Shown piece after piece: positions 54,776 to 62,295 of a stretch of DNA of 64,000 nucleotides. The notes beneath the pieces are model-generated. The model worked only from the letters and a program-made list of their open reading frames with translations. It was not told the DNA's origin and did not search any database. The stretch is from Clostridia bacterium (GTDB lineage Bacteria > Bacillota > Clostridia > Oscillospirales > CAG-272). The position numbers were made by a program, and so were the translations under genes. How positions within the stretch are numbered: position 1 is the first letter of the stretch; every line of letters begins with the position of its first letter. Location: positions 1 through 64,000 of the forward strand of contig JAFYPF010000029.1 of the NCBI GenBank assembly GCA_017547655.1, given 5' to 3'.

Positions 54776-55711
54776 ATGATTATTACCGAGGTAGTAGAAT
54801 TTAAAAAATTCGGAAAATGCTTGAGATTGGATAACGGCAAAGCGGAGATGTATGTTACGCTTGATGTTGGCCCGAGAATTATAAAATTTAACGCAAGCGG
54901 TTGTGAAAATATGCTTTACAACGATGACAAGCTTGAAAAAGAGGTTGATGTGTCATCAATGTTTGGCGAGGGGAAAAAATGGTATACCTATGGTGGTCAC
55001 AGAATGTGGATAAGCCCCGAAGAAATGCCAAAAACTTATTATCCCGATGAAGATGCTGTTGAGTATAGTGTCGAAAAGGCTGATAATGAGGTTAAGGTTG
55101 TTCTTACGCCTCCTCCCCAAAAAGTAACTGATATGCAGGAGAAGTATATTATTACTATGGGAGAAGGCGACTCTGTAAGAGTAGAGCACTATTTGAAGAA
55201 TGTCGGAAAAGAGACCGTAAGAAAAGGTATTTGGGGAATAACGGTAACCGATATTAACGGCATTGCAGTAATGAAACAACCCGAGAGTAATAATGCGCTT
55301 TTGCCTAACAGACACGTTGTTTTCTGGCCGTATACAAGAATGAACGACGAGAGATTTTTGCTTGGAGAAAAATATATAGCGGTTCAGCAAGATCCTGCAG
55401 ATACGCAGGTTCCTGCAAAAATAGGATATACGAATTATGAGGGAAGACTTTATTGCTTCAATAAAGGTCAGGCTATGTCTGTGAGCTATGATTCCGACTA
55501 CAGCAAGGGTGAATATCCCGACTTTAATGTTTCGAGTGAGATATATACCAATAAGGATATACTTGAAATTGAGTCGCTTGGTCATATAGGAGATATTCTT
55601 CCCGGAAATACCGTGGTTCACACAGAAGTTTGGTCGGTTGTTCCCTGCGACGTAAAACCCACTCTTAACGAAGATGAAATCGATAAGGCTATGAAAAAGG
55701 TATTCGGTTGA
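54776..55711 (+). CDS. Aldose-epimerase-fold protein (DUF4380-like)
   Basis: A 311-residue beta-rich protein resembling the galactose-mutarotase superfamily, closest in my view to DUF4380. It has an early DVGPRIIKFN strand (30-39), a GGHRMW motif (74-79) with SPEEMP, and YYPDED, while the mutarotase His pair is not obvious. No signal peptide. It is downstream of tmcAL by 29 bases, possibly co-transcribed, and upstream of a gene with its own promoter. Function is unknown; binding or epimerisation of a sugar is possible. Confidence 0.7.
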   Translation: MIITEVVEFKKFGKCLRLDNGKAEMYVTLDVGPRIIKFNASGCENMLYNDDKLEKEVDVSSMFGEGKKWYTYGGHRMWISPEEMPKTYYPDEDAVEYSVEKADNEVKVVLTPPPQKVTDMQEKYIITMGEGDSVRVEHYLKNVGKETVRKGIWGITVTDINGIAVMKQPESNNALLPNRHVVFWPYTRMNDERFLLGEKYIAVQQDPADTQVPAKIGYTNYEGRLYCFNKGQAMSVSYDSDYSKGEYPDFNVSSEIYTNKDILEIESLGHIGDILPGNTVVHTEVWSVVPCDVKPTLNEDEIDKAMKKVFG

Positions 55712-55724
55712 TTTTTGCTTGTTC

Positions 55725-55753
55725 TTGACATATCTGTAAATTTGTAGTATTAT
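55725..55753 (+). promoter_or_regulatory. Strong sigma-A promoter of the 107-residue hypothetical gene
   Basis: TTGACA (55725-55730) and TATTAT (55748-55753) separated by 17 bases, 43 bases before the ATG. Confidence 0.82.
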
Positions 55754-55796
55754 ATACGTATTGATAATTACGAGAGGTTCAAGGAGGCGAAAATAT

Positions 55797-56117
55797 ATGG
55801 CAGAAGCTAAATATGTTGAAGGGCAGAATCTGACTTTCAGAGGAAAGCCACTTTTGAGAGAGGGAAATACATTCTGTTACGGAAGTATGTCCGATAAATA
55901 CGTATTATTTATGATGGTTTTGAGCAACAAAACCGTAAAAGATGAAAAAGGTAAAGATGTTGAAGTGCCCGACAAGATTATTTTGCAGGTACTTAGCACA
56001 GATACATCAAAGCCTCCGCACGAAAGAGTTGTAAAGCAGTTTGACAGAAACGGACTCTTTGATGCGATGGATATAGGTCTTATTTGGCTTGACCGCTTGA
56101 ATAAGGGAGAAAAATAA
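55797..56117 (+). CDS. Small hypothetical protein with strong expression signals
   Basis: A 106-residue soluble protein I do not recognise. It is mixed alpha/beta with VLFMMVLSNKTV and KIILQVLSTD strands and no Cys motif, signal peptide or membrane segment. It has a near-consensus promoter, an AAGGAGG ribosome site 9 bases before the ATG and a strong terminator, so it is a separately and probably highly expressed gene. The frame could start at 55761, but the ribosome site supports 55797. No function is proposed. Confidence 0.85.
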   Translation: MAEAKYVEGQNLTFRGKPLLREGNTFCYGSMSDKYVLFMMVLSNKTVKDEKGKDVEVPDKIILQVLSTDTSKPPHERVVKQFDRNGLFDAMDIGLIWLDRLNKGEK

Positions 56118-56118
56118 T

Positions 56119-56160
56119 AAAAAATCCGCGTATGTGAAAAATGTACGCGGATTTTTGTTT
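56119..56160 (+). terminator. Terminator of the 106-residue hypothetical gene
   Basis: AAAATCCGCGTA / TACGCGGATTTT (56121-56132 with 56144-56155) with an 11-base loop and following T's. Confidence 0.88.
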
Positions 56161-56319
56161 AGAAAAGAAAACTTGGCTTTTTCTCGCTTTTTGTGCCGAG
56201 AAATTGTTTGATCAAAAGATTTAACAGACTAATATAATAATTATTTACTGAAAAAAGGTGAAAACAGAATAATATTTGTAAAAATACAACAAAAATTTAT
56301 GTAAATCTTTGTAAAGTAC

Positions 56320-56348
56320 TTGATTTAAATGCGAATTTGGGCTAAAAT
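56320..56348 (+). promoter_or_regulatory. Sigma-A promoter of fba
   Basis: TTGATT (56320-56325) and TAAAAT (56343-56348) separated by 17 bases, 50 bases before the fba start. The gap before it (56161-56319) is AT-rich with nothing else seen. Confidence 0.75.
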
Positions 56349-56398
56349 AGATTAGATAAGAAAAAATAATATATTTATAAATATAAGGAGTGTAAATC

Positions 56399-57364
56399 AT
56401 GGCATTAGTTACAACAAAAGAGATGTTTAAAAAGGCGTATGAGGGCGGTTACGCTATCGGTGCATTTAACATCAACAATATGGAAATTGTTCAGGCTATT
56501 ACAGAAGCGGCGCAGGAACTCAAGTCTCCGGTAGTTCTTCAGGTATCTGCAGGTGCAAGAAAGTATGCTAAACATGAATATCTTATGGCTTTGGCACAGG
56601 CTGCTATCAAGGATACGGGCGTTGATATTGCTCTTCACCTTGACCACGGCGCAGATTTCGAAATTTGTAAAGCATGTATCGACGGCGGCTTTACATCTGT
56701 TATGATTGATGGTTCACACCATTCTTTTGAGGACAATATTGCTGTTACAAAGAAAGTAGTTGAATATGCTCACGCACATGGTTGTGTTGTTGAAGGTGAG
56801 CTTGGAAGACTTGCAGGCGTTGAAGATGACGTTAAGGTATCTGCAGAAGATTCTTCTTATACACGTCCCGAAGAGGTTGAAGAGTTTGTTAGCCGTACAG
56901 GCGTTGACTCGCTTGCAATTGCAATCGGTACAAGCCACGGTGCATATAAGTTCACACCAGAACAGTGCACAAGAAACGAAAAAGGTATTCTTGTTCCCCC
57001 TCCGCTTCGTTTTGACATTCTTGAAGAAGTTGAAAAGAGACTTCCCGGATTCCCGATTGTTCTTCACGGTGCTTCTTCCGTTTCTCAGGAAGCAGTTAAG
57101 GAAATTAACGAAAAGGGCGGAAAGATGCCGGATGCTATCGGCATTCCCGAAGAACAGCTCAGAAAAGCTGCAGGCATGGCAGTATGTAAGATCAACATCG
57201 ACTCTGACATCAGACTTGCTATGACAGCAGGTATCCGCAGAGTGTTTGCTGAAAATCCCTCTGCATTTGACCCCAGAGAATATCTTAAGGTTGGTAGAGA
57301 AGAAGTTCGCAAGATGGTTGCTCACAAGATTGTTAACGTTCTCGGTTCAAACGGCAAAATGTAA
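56399..57364 (+). CDS. fba: Class II fructose-bisphosphate aldolase
   Basis: Zinc-dependent aldolase splitting fructose-1,6-bisphosphate into two triose phosphates in glycolysis. The 321 residues have HLDHG with the catalytic Asp and zinc His (about 81-85), the GELG...DDVK segment, GTSHGAYK and HGASS zinc/phosphate motifs. The codon use is strongly optimised. The gene has its own promoter and an AAGGAG site. The fruK-like gene near gyrB makes its substrate, though they are not linked. Confidence 0.97.
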   Translation: MALVTTKEMFKKAYEGGYAIGAFNINNMEIVQAITEAAQELKSPVVLQVSAGARKYAKHEYLMALAQAAIKDTGVDIALHLDHGADFEICKACIDGGFTSVMIDGSHHSFEDNIAVTKKVVEYAHAHGCVVEGELGRLAGVEDDVKVSAEDSSYTRPEEVEEFVSRTGVDSLAIAIGTSHGAYKFTPEQCTRNEKGILVPPPLRFDILEEVEKRLPGFPIVLHGASSVSQEAVKEINEKGGKMPDAIGIPEEQLRKAAGMAVCKINIDSDIRLAMTAGIRRVFAENPSAFDPREYLKVGREEVRKMVAHKIVNVLGSNGKM

Positions 57365-57389
57365 TTAACACCGATGCGGATTATAGGTT

Positions 57390-58112
57390 ATGATCTACTC
57401 GGAAAATTATAGAATCAGAAGCCACAACTGTGATTTTAACGGCGTCGTAAGACCGTCGGAGATACTTCGTTATATGCACGAAACAGCAAATCTTCAAATG
57501 AGGAAATACGGTCCGTCCGGTGCTGCTCTTAGGGCTGATAACAAAGCTTTTATTCTCAGCAAGATAAACCTCAGCTTTTACAGGGAGCTTCGCGCAATTG
57601 ACGAAATACGTGTTGAGACTTGGGCGGTTGAGAGTAAGGGTGTAAGCTTTTACCGGTGCTCAAGGGTGTTCAGAGGCGAAGATTTGGTTGCTGAAATGGT
57701 TGCGGTATTTGCACTTGTTGATATAGAGACCAAAAAATTGTATCGAGTAACCGACGTTGAGTTTGGCTTTGATGCCGAGCCCAATATGCTTGAGCTTGAT
57801 GTGCCCGTAAGGTTTAGAATTCCCGAGGGCGTTGAGCTTGGGTTGATTGGTGAATATACGGTCAATTACAGCGATACCGATATAAATATGCATATGAATA
57901 ATACAAATTATCTTGATGTATATTGCGACTATTTGCCTGACGTTAAGAATAACAGAGTTATTACGGCTGTTATAAACTATCAAACAGAGGCACCGTTGGG
58001 CGCTACGATAAAAATATATCGCGGTGAGGACGAAGACGGTTATTATTTCAGAACTGTACGAGATGACGGAAAGGTTAACTCGGAAAGTTTGATTATGACA
58101 GACAAAAGATAA
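57390..58112 (+). CDS. Acyl-ACP thioesterase
   Basis: A 240-residue two-hotdog-domain thioesterase that releases fatty acids from acyl carrier protein. The N-terminal hotdog has SHNCDFNGVVRPSEILRYM (11-29); the C-terminal one holds DTDINMHMNNTNYLD (about 159-173) with the conserved Asn and His. Gram-positive FatA-like enzymes look like this. It is 25 bases downstream of fba and may be co-transcribed. The acyl-chain length preference cannot be read. Confidence 0.9.
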   Translation: MIYSENYRIRSHNCDFNGVVRPSEILRYMHETANLQMRKYGPSGAALRADNKAFILSKINLSFYRELRAIDEIRVETWAVESKGVSFYRCSRVFRGEDLVAEMVAVFALVDIETKKLYRVTDVEFGFDAEPNMLELDVPVRFRIPEGVELGLIGEYTVNYSDTDINMHMNNTNYLDVYCDYLPDVKNNRVITAVINYQTEAPLGATIKIYRGEDEDGYYFRTVRDDGKVNSESLIMTDKR

Positions 58113-58252
58113 AACAGTTTATATCCACCTTTGTGAAAAAAAGGTGGATATTTTTTTGTGAAAATATATTTATAGTAACAAAATTATTGACTTTAAATTC
58201 TTTGTTTGCTATACTATATATAAAATGATATATCAATGAGAGGTCAGTTATT

Positions 58253-58795
58253 ATGAAATGGCTTATAGCGTCGGACATACACGGGTCCGCTTATTATTGT
58301 GAAAAATTATTATGCGTATTTGAGAGAGAAAAGGCGGATAAATTGTTGCTTTTGGGTGATGTGTTGTATCATGGTCCGAGAAATGATTTGCCGAAAGACT
58401 ATGCGCCTAAAAAGGTTATTGAACTTTTAAATAGTATGAAAGATAGAATAATGTGTGTCAGAGGAAACTGTGATACCGAGGTTGACCAGATGGTTTTGAA
58501 TTTCCCTGTTCTTGCGGATTATGGGATTATAACTGTAGGCGCCAGAATGATTTATGCTACTCATGGTCATAAATACGGACCTGATAATCTTCCGCCTTTA
58601 CAAAAGGGAGATGCTTTGATTTTCGGCCATATACATGTGCCGAAGTGCTATGAAAAAGACGGAATATTGATTTTTAATCCCGGCTCTGTATCTATTCCAA
58701 AGGAAAATTCAGAACACTCTTATATGTTGCTTGACGGAAACAATTTATATTGGAAAAATCTTGAAGGAGAGCAGTACGACAGCTTTGTTCTTTAA
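58253..58795 (+). CDS. yfcE: YfcE-like phosphodiesterase
   Basis: A calcineurin-like metallophosphoesterase of 180 residues. It has all metal blocks: SDIHGS (7-12), GDVLYHGPRND, GNCDTEVD, THGHKYG and GHIHVP. YfcE of E. coli acts on artificial phosphodiesters, and the natural substrate is unclear. It is upstream of the LysR regulator gene by 34 bases. AGAGGTC precedes the ATG. Confidence 0.9.
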   Translation: MKWLIASDIHGSAYYCEKLLCVFEREKADKLLLLGDVLYHGPRNDLPKDYAPKKVIELLNSMKDRIMCVRGNCDTEVDQMVLNFPVLADYGIITVGARMIYATHGHKYGPDNLPPLQKGDALIFGHIHVPKCYEKDGILIFNPGSVSIPKENSEHSYMLLDGNNLYWKNLEGEQYDSFVL

Positions 58796-58829
58796 TTTTG
58801 GATAAAGACATCAATAGGAGAGTGTGCGT

Positions 58830-59747
58830 ATGAACATACTTCATATGAAATATGCAGTAGAGGTTGCGAAAGCGGGCTCTATCAATAAGGCTTCGGAGAT
58901 GCTTTTTGTTGCTCAACCAAACTTGAGCCGCGCTATAAAAGACCTCGAGGCAGATCTCGGTATTACTATATTTGACCGTTCGGCCAAAGGAATGGTGCTG
59001 ACTATTGAGGGGAGAGAGTTTTTGACTTATGCTCAACAGATTTTGCGTCAAATAGACAACGTTGAGCATATATATAAGCAAGGCAAAGCGCAAAAACAGA
59101 AATTTTCGCTTTCCGCCCCTCGTTCGGGATATATTTCTCAGGCTTTTTCGCATTTTTCCAAACATATTGATACAACCAACGCAGAGGTTTTTTATAATGA
59201 AACCAACTCTTGGAGAGCGATAAATAATATTCTTATGTCGGACTATAGTCTCGGAGTTGTGAGATATGACAAGGAATATGACAAGTATTATAAGATAAAG
59301 CTTGAAGAAAAAGGGCTCAATGTAGAGGATATAGCGGAGTTCCACTACAGACTTGTTGTGCATAAGGATAGCCCTCTTGCGGCTAAAGAAACGGTAAAAA
59401 TATCCGAATTGTCTTCTTATATTGAGATAGTTCATGCGGATTCATCGATTCCGTCGCTGCCTGTTACTGTTGAGAAGAAGAGTGAAGCTGTCAGCGAAAA
59501 TGAGAGAAGGATTTTCGTATTTGAAAGAGCAAGTAAGCTTGATCTTCTTTCGGAAAACAAACAAACCTTTGTTTGGGTATCCCCGGTTCCGGAAAAAATA
59601 TTGAAAAGCTATGGACTTGTAGAAAAGAAGTGCGACGATAGCAAAACTTTGTACAAGGACGTGCTTATATATAAAAAGGATTACAAGCTTTCGAAGCTTG
59701 ATAAGTTGTTTATCGAGGAACTGCATAAGACCAAGCCGACTCATTAA
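58830..59747 (+). CDS. LysR-family transcriptional regulator
   Basis: A 305-residue regulator. The winged HTH occupies 1-60: MKYAVEVAKAGSINKASEML, AQPNLSRAIKDLEADLG and LFDR-like ITIFDR. A linker helix and the substrate-binding domain (about 90-300) follow. The start ATG at 58830 has AGGAGA about 8 bases upstream; the GTG at 58824 is too close. Its ligand is not known. No divergent metabolic gene is beside it, as is usual for LysR targets. Confidence 0.93.
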   Translation: MNILHMKYAVEVAKAGSINKASEMLFVAQPNLSRAIKDLEADLGITIFDRSAKGMVLTIEGREFLTYAQQILRQIDNVEHIYKQGKAQKQKFSLSAPRSGYISQAFSHFSKHIDTTNAEVFYNETNSWRAINNILMSDYSLGVVRYDKEYDKYYKIKLEEKGLNVEDIAEFHYRLVVHKDSPLAAKETVKISELSSYIEIVHADSSIPSLPVTVEKKSEAVSENERRIFVFERASKLDLLSENKQTFVWVSPVPEKILKSYGLVEKKCDDSKTLYKDVLIYKKDYKLSKLDKLFIEELHKTKPTH

Positions 59748-59836
59748 ATTAGTGTATGAAGAGTTTTTCGGTGTACACAAATTAAATACAGAAGGGGTAT
59801 ATCAATAAGTATATAGCGATATGCCTCTTTTTATCA

Positions 59837-59865
59837 TTGTCAAAAATGAAAAAAAGGGGTATAAT
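59837..59865 (+). promoter_or_regulatory. Sigma-A promoter of rex
   Basis: TTGTCA (59837-59842) and TATAAT (59860-59865) separated by 17 bases, about 98 bases before the rex start. TTAACAA (59864-59870), a half-match to the Rex operator, overlaps the -10, which hints at autoregulation. Confidence 0.72.
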
Positions 59866-59962
59866 TAACAAAAATAGAATAAGGGCGCTGTAATAACGGA
59901 AAAAGTGTTAGGGAAAAACGAATTTTCCGCGTATGAGACGTATTAAATGCGAGGAATTTTTT

Positions 59963-60583
59963 ATGAGAAAGACAGTATCACGTGCGACATTGGGAAGGGT
60001 TCCCATTTATTTGAAGTATTTGAAGACATTATCTGCAGATGAAAAGTATATATCTGCAACAAAGATTGCATCCAATCTTAAGCTTGGTGACGTTTTGGTA
60101 AGAAAAGATTTGCAAATGATTAGCGGTGATGGCAAGCCAAAGGTTGGATATGAAAAAAATGAGCTTATGTTAAAGCTTGGAGAATATCTTGAAAACGTTG
60201 ACAAGAAAAACCATGCTGTTATTGTAGGCGCTGGTAAGCTTGGCTGTGCGTTGTTGAGTTATAACGGCTTTGGTGATTTCGGTGTTGATATTGTAGCTGC
60301 GTTCGACACCGATGAAGGCAAGATTGGTACACATGCAGGCGGAAAACCGATTTATTCGGCAAATGATTTTAAGAAATTCTGTCTTGAGAATGATGTTAAT
60401 ATCGGGATAATAACCGTTCCGGCATTGGCGGCGCAAAGAGTATGTGATGAGATGATTGAATGCGGAATAAAGGCGATATGGAATTTTGGTCCTGCATCGT
60501 TGAACGTTCCCGAAAACATTATTGTTCAGCAAGAAAATCTTGCTTTGTCCTTGGCATATCTTAACGTTTTGGTTAAAGGATAA
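59963..60583 (+). CDS. rex: Redox-sensing transcriptional repressor Rex
   Basis: A 206-residue Rex that senses NADH/NAD ratio and represses fermentation genes when NADH is low. The Rossmann loop V-G-A-G-K-L-G (about 87-93) is intact, as are FDTDEGKIG and the domain-swapped C-terminal helix. The winged helix keeps the fold, but the recognition part is GDVLVRKDLQMISGDGKPKVGY rather than the usual ASQVRKDLSYFG...RGVGY, so DNA specificity may differ. The ATG at 59963 has GAGG eight bases upstream; the frame to 59933 is not supported. A Rex-like paralogue is encoded near 3.5 kb. Confidence 0.92.
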   Translation: MRKTVSRATLGRVPIYLKYLKTLSADEKYISATKIASNLKLGDVLVRKDLQMISGDGKPKVGYEKNELMLKLGEYLENVDKKNHAVIVGAGKLGCALLSYNGFGDFGVDIVAAFDTDEGKIGTHAGGKPIYSANDFKKFCLENDVNIGIITVPALAAQRVCDEMIECGIKAIWNFGPASLNVPENIIVQQENLALSLAYLNVLVKG

Positions 60584-60587
60584 CGGT

Positions 60588-60623
60588 AAACCAAAAAAGC
60601 ACCTAAAGGTGCTTTTTTGGTTT
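60588..60623 (+). terminator. Bidirectional terminator after rex
   Basis: Perfect 17-bp stem AAACCAAAAAAGCACCT / its complement with a 2-base loop, shared by rex and the convergent DUF1846 gene. Confidence 0.92.
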
Positions 60624-62109
60624 ATCTATGATAAAGCTTTTTCGTGTTATATTGCGGCTCGCAGGTTAAATCAATGCCGAGTTTTCTGTAGACGTCATTG
60701 TCTATAGGCGAAAGAATAACCGTTGAGTGAGCTTGACAGCCACGTAGTTTTTCGAGCTGTTCCATTGCTAATTTTGCAATGTCATCGGTTGATGCCGATA
60801 TCGCAAGAGCTATTAAGGCTTCGTCGGTATGAAGTCTTGGGTTGTGATTTCCCAAGGTGTTTGTTTTTAGCTTTTGAATGGGCTCAATTGTTTCGGGCGC
60901 TATCATCATAGTTTCTTTGGGAAGCTCTGCAAGCGCCTTTACTGCATTTAAAAGTGCTGCAGATGCTGCGCCGAGAAGCTTTGATGTCTTTCCGGTAACT
61001 ATTCTGCCGTCGTTAAGCTCGATTGAAACCGCAGGCTGATTGTTTGTATCGATGGAACGGGCTATTGCAGCCTTTACGGTTTTTCTATCGTCTGTCGACG
61101 TTTTTGCCTGGTTCATTAAAACCTCTATTTTTTCGACAACCGACGGTTTAACTTTTCCGTAACGTTGGTCGCAGAGTGCTGCAAAATAACGTCTGATTAT
61201 TTCTTGGTTAGATGCGTCGCTTACCGCTTCATCATCAACTATGCAGAAGCCCGCCATATTAACTCCCATATCTGTGGGTGATTTGTAGGGGCTTTCGCCC
61301 TTTATTCTCTCAAACATAGCGTTGAGAACGGGAAAAACCTCAACGTCTCTGTTGTAGTTTACTGCTGTTTTACCGTATGCCTCGAGGTGATACGGGTCAA
61401 TCATGTTAACGTCATCAAGGTCTGCTGTTGCCGCCTCATAAGCGAGGTTAACAGGGTGCTTGAGAGGAATATTCCAAATGGGGAACGTTTCAAATTTTGC
61501 ATATCCCGCTTTTATGCCTCTTTCATTTTCGTGATAGAGCTGTGAAAGGCAGGTGGCCATTTTGCCGCTTCCAGGTCCGGGAGCTGTTACAACTACGAGA
61601 GGTCTTTCGGTTTCGATGTATTCGTTTTTGCCAAAGCCCTCGGGACTTACAATGTGTGATACGTCATAAGGATATCCTGCAATCGGGTAATGGACGTACG
61701 TCTTAATTCCGAGAGACTTAAGTCTTTCCATAAATTTTTTTGCAGACGGCTGATTATCGTATTTAGAAATAACAACGCTTCCCACAAAGAGACCAAATTC
61801 TCTGAATGCGTCAATAAGTCTCAAAACGTCATTGTCGTAGGAAATGCCGATGTCACGTCTGATTTTTGAGTTTTCTATATCGCATGAACTGATTACAATA
61901 ACGATTTCAACGTCTTTAGCTATATTTTTAAGCGTTTGGAGCTTGCTGTCGGGTTTAAAGCCGGGCAAAACACGGGCGGCATGATAGTCGTCAAAGAGTT
62001 TGCCGCCGAATTCGAGGTAAAGTTTGCCGCCGAATTCTGAGATTCTTCTTGCGATTTGTTCGGACTGCTTTCTTATATATTCATCATTGTCAAAACCAAT
62101 TCGTCTCAC
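60622..62109 (-). CDS. DUF1846-family protein
   Basis: A 495-residue protein of a widespread Firmicute family of unknown function. It begins with IGFDNDEYIRKQSEQIARRI and has SEFGGKLYLEFGGKLFDDYHA (23-43), VVVTAPGPGSGKMATCL (a P-loop-like stretch near 180) and repeats of a late GNHNPRLHTDEALIAL. I take the GTG at 62109 as start: AGGAG lies nine bases upstream, and the longer frame to 62184 adds a non-family segment. It stands alone, ending at the rex terminator. A nucleotide-binding role is plausible from the P-loop-like motif. Confidence 0.85.
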   Translation of the reverse strand: MRRIGFDNDEYIRKQSEQIARRISEFGGKLYLEFGGKLFDDYHAARVLPGFKPDSKLQTLKNIAKDVEIVIVISSCDIENSKIRRDIGISYDNDVLRLIDAFREFGLFVGSVVISKYDNQPSAKKFMERLKSLGIKTYVHYPIAGYPYDVSHIVSPEGFGKNEYIETERPLVVVTAPGPGSGKMATCLSQLYHENERGIKAGYAKFETFPIWNIPLKHPVNLAYEAATADLDDVNMIDPYHLEAYGKTAVNYNRDVEVFPVLNAMFERIKGESPYKSPTDMGVNMAGFCIVDDEAVSDASNQEIIRRYFAALCDQRYGKVKPSVVEKIEVLMNQAKTSTDDRKTVKAAIARSIDTNNQPAVSIELNDGRIVTGKTSKLLGAASAALLNAVKALAELPKETMMIAPETIEPIQKLKTNTLGNHNPRLHTDEALIALAISASTDDIAKLAMEQLEKLRGCQAHSTVILSPIDNDVYRKLGIDLTCEPQYNTKKLYHR

Positions 62110-62229
62110 GGCATTCAACTCCTGTGCATAAAAAATAAAACCACTTATTATTATACTACTTTTGTAAAATACTGTCAATAACAAGTATATAATTTATAAA
62201 AATCTTTTTTCAATAAATCACCCCTTGTA

Positions 62230-62258
62230 TTGATTTATGAGAAAAACTATGTTATCAT
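62230..62258 (+). promoter_or_regulatory. Putative promoter of the large secreted protein gene
   Basis: TTGATT (62230-62235) and TATCAT (62253-62258) separated by 17 bases, 38 bases before the GTG at 62296. Confidence 0.6.
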
Positions 62259-62295
62259 TTATATAAGGTAAAAAAGTGTTAAAAGGAGGGCTTGT

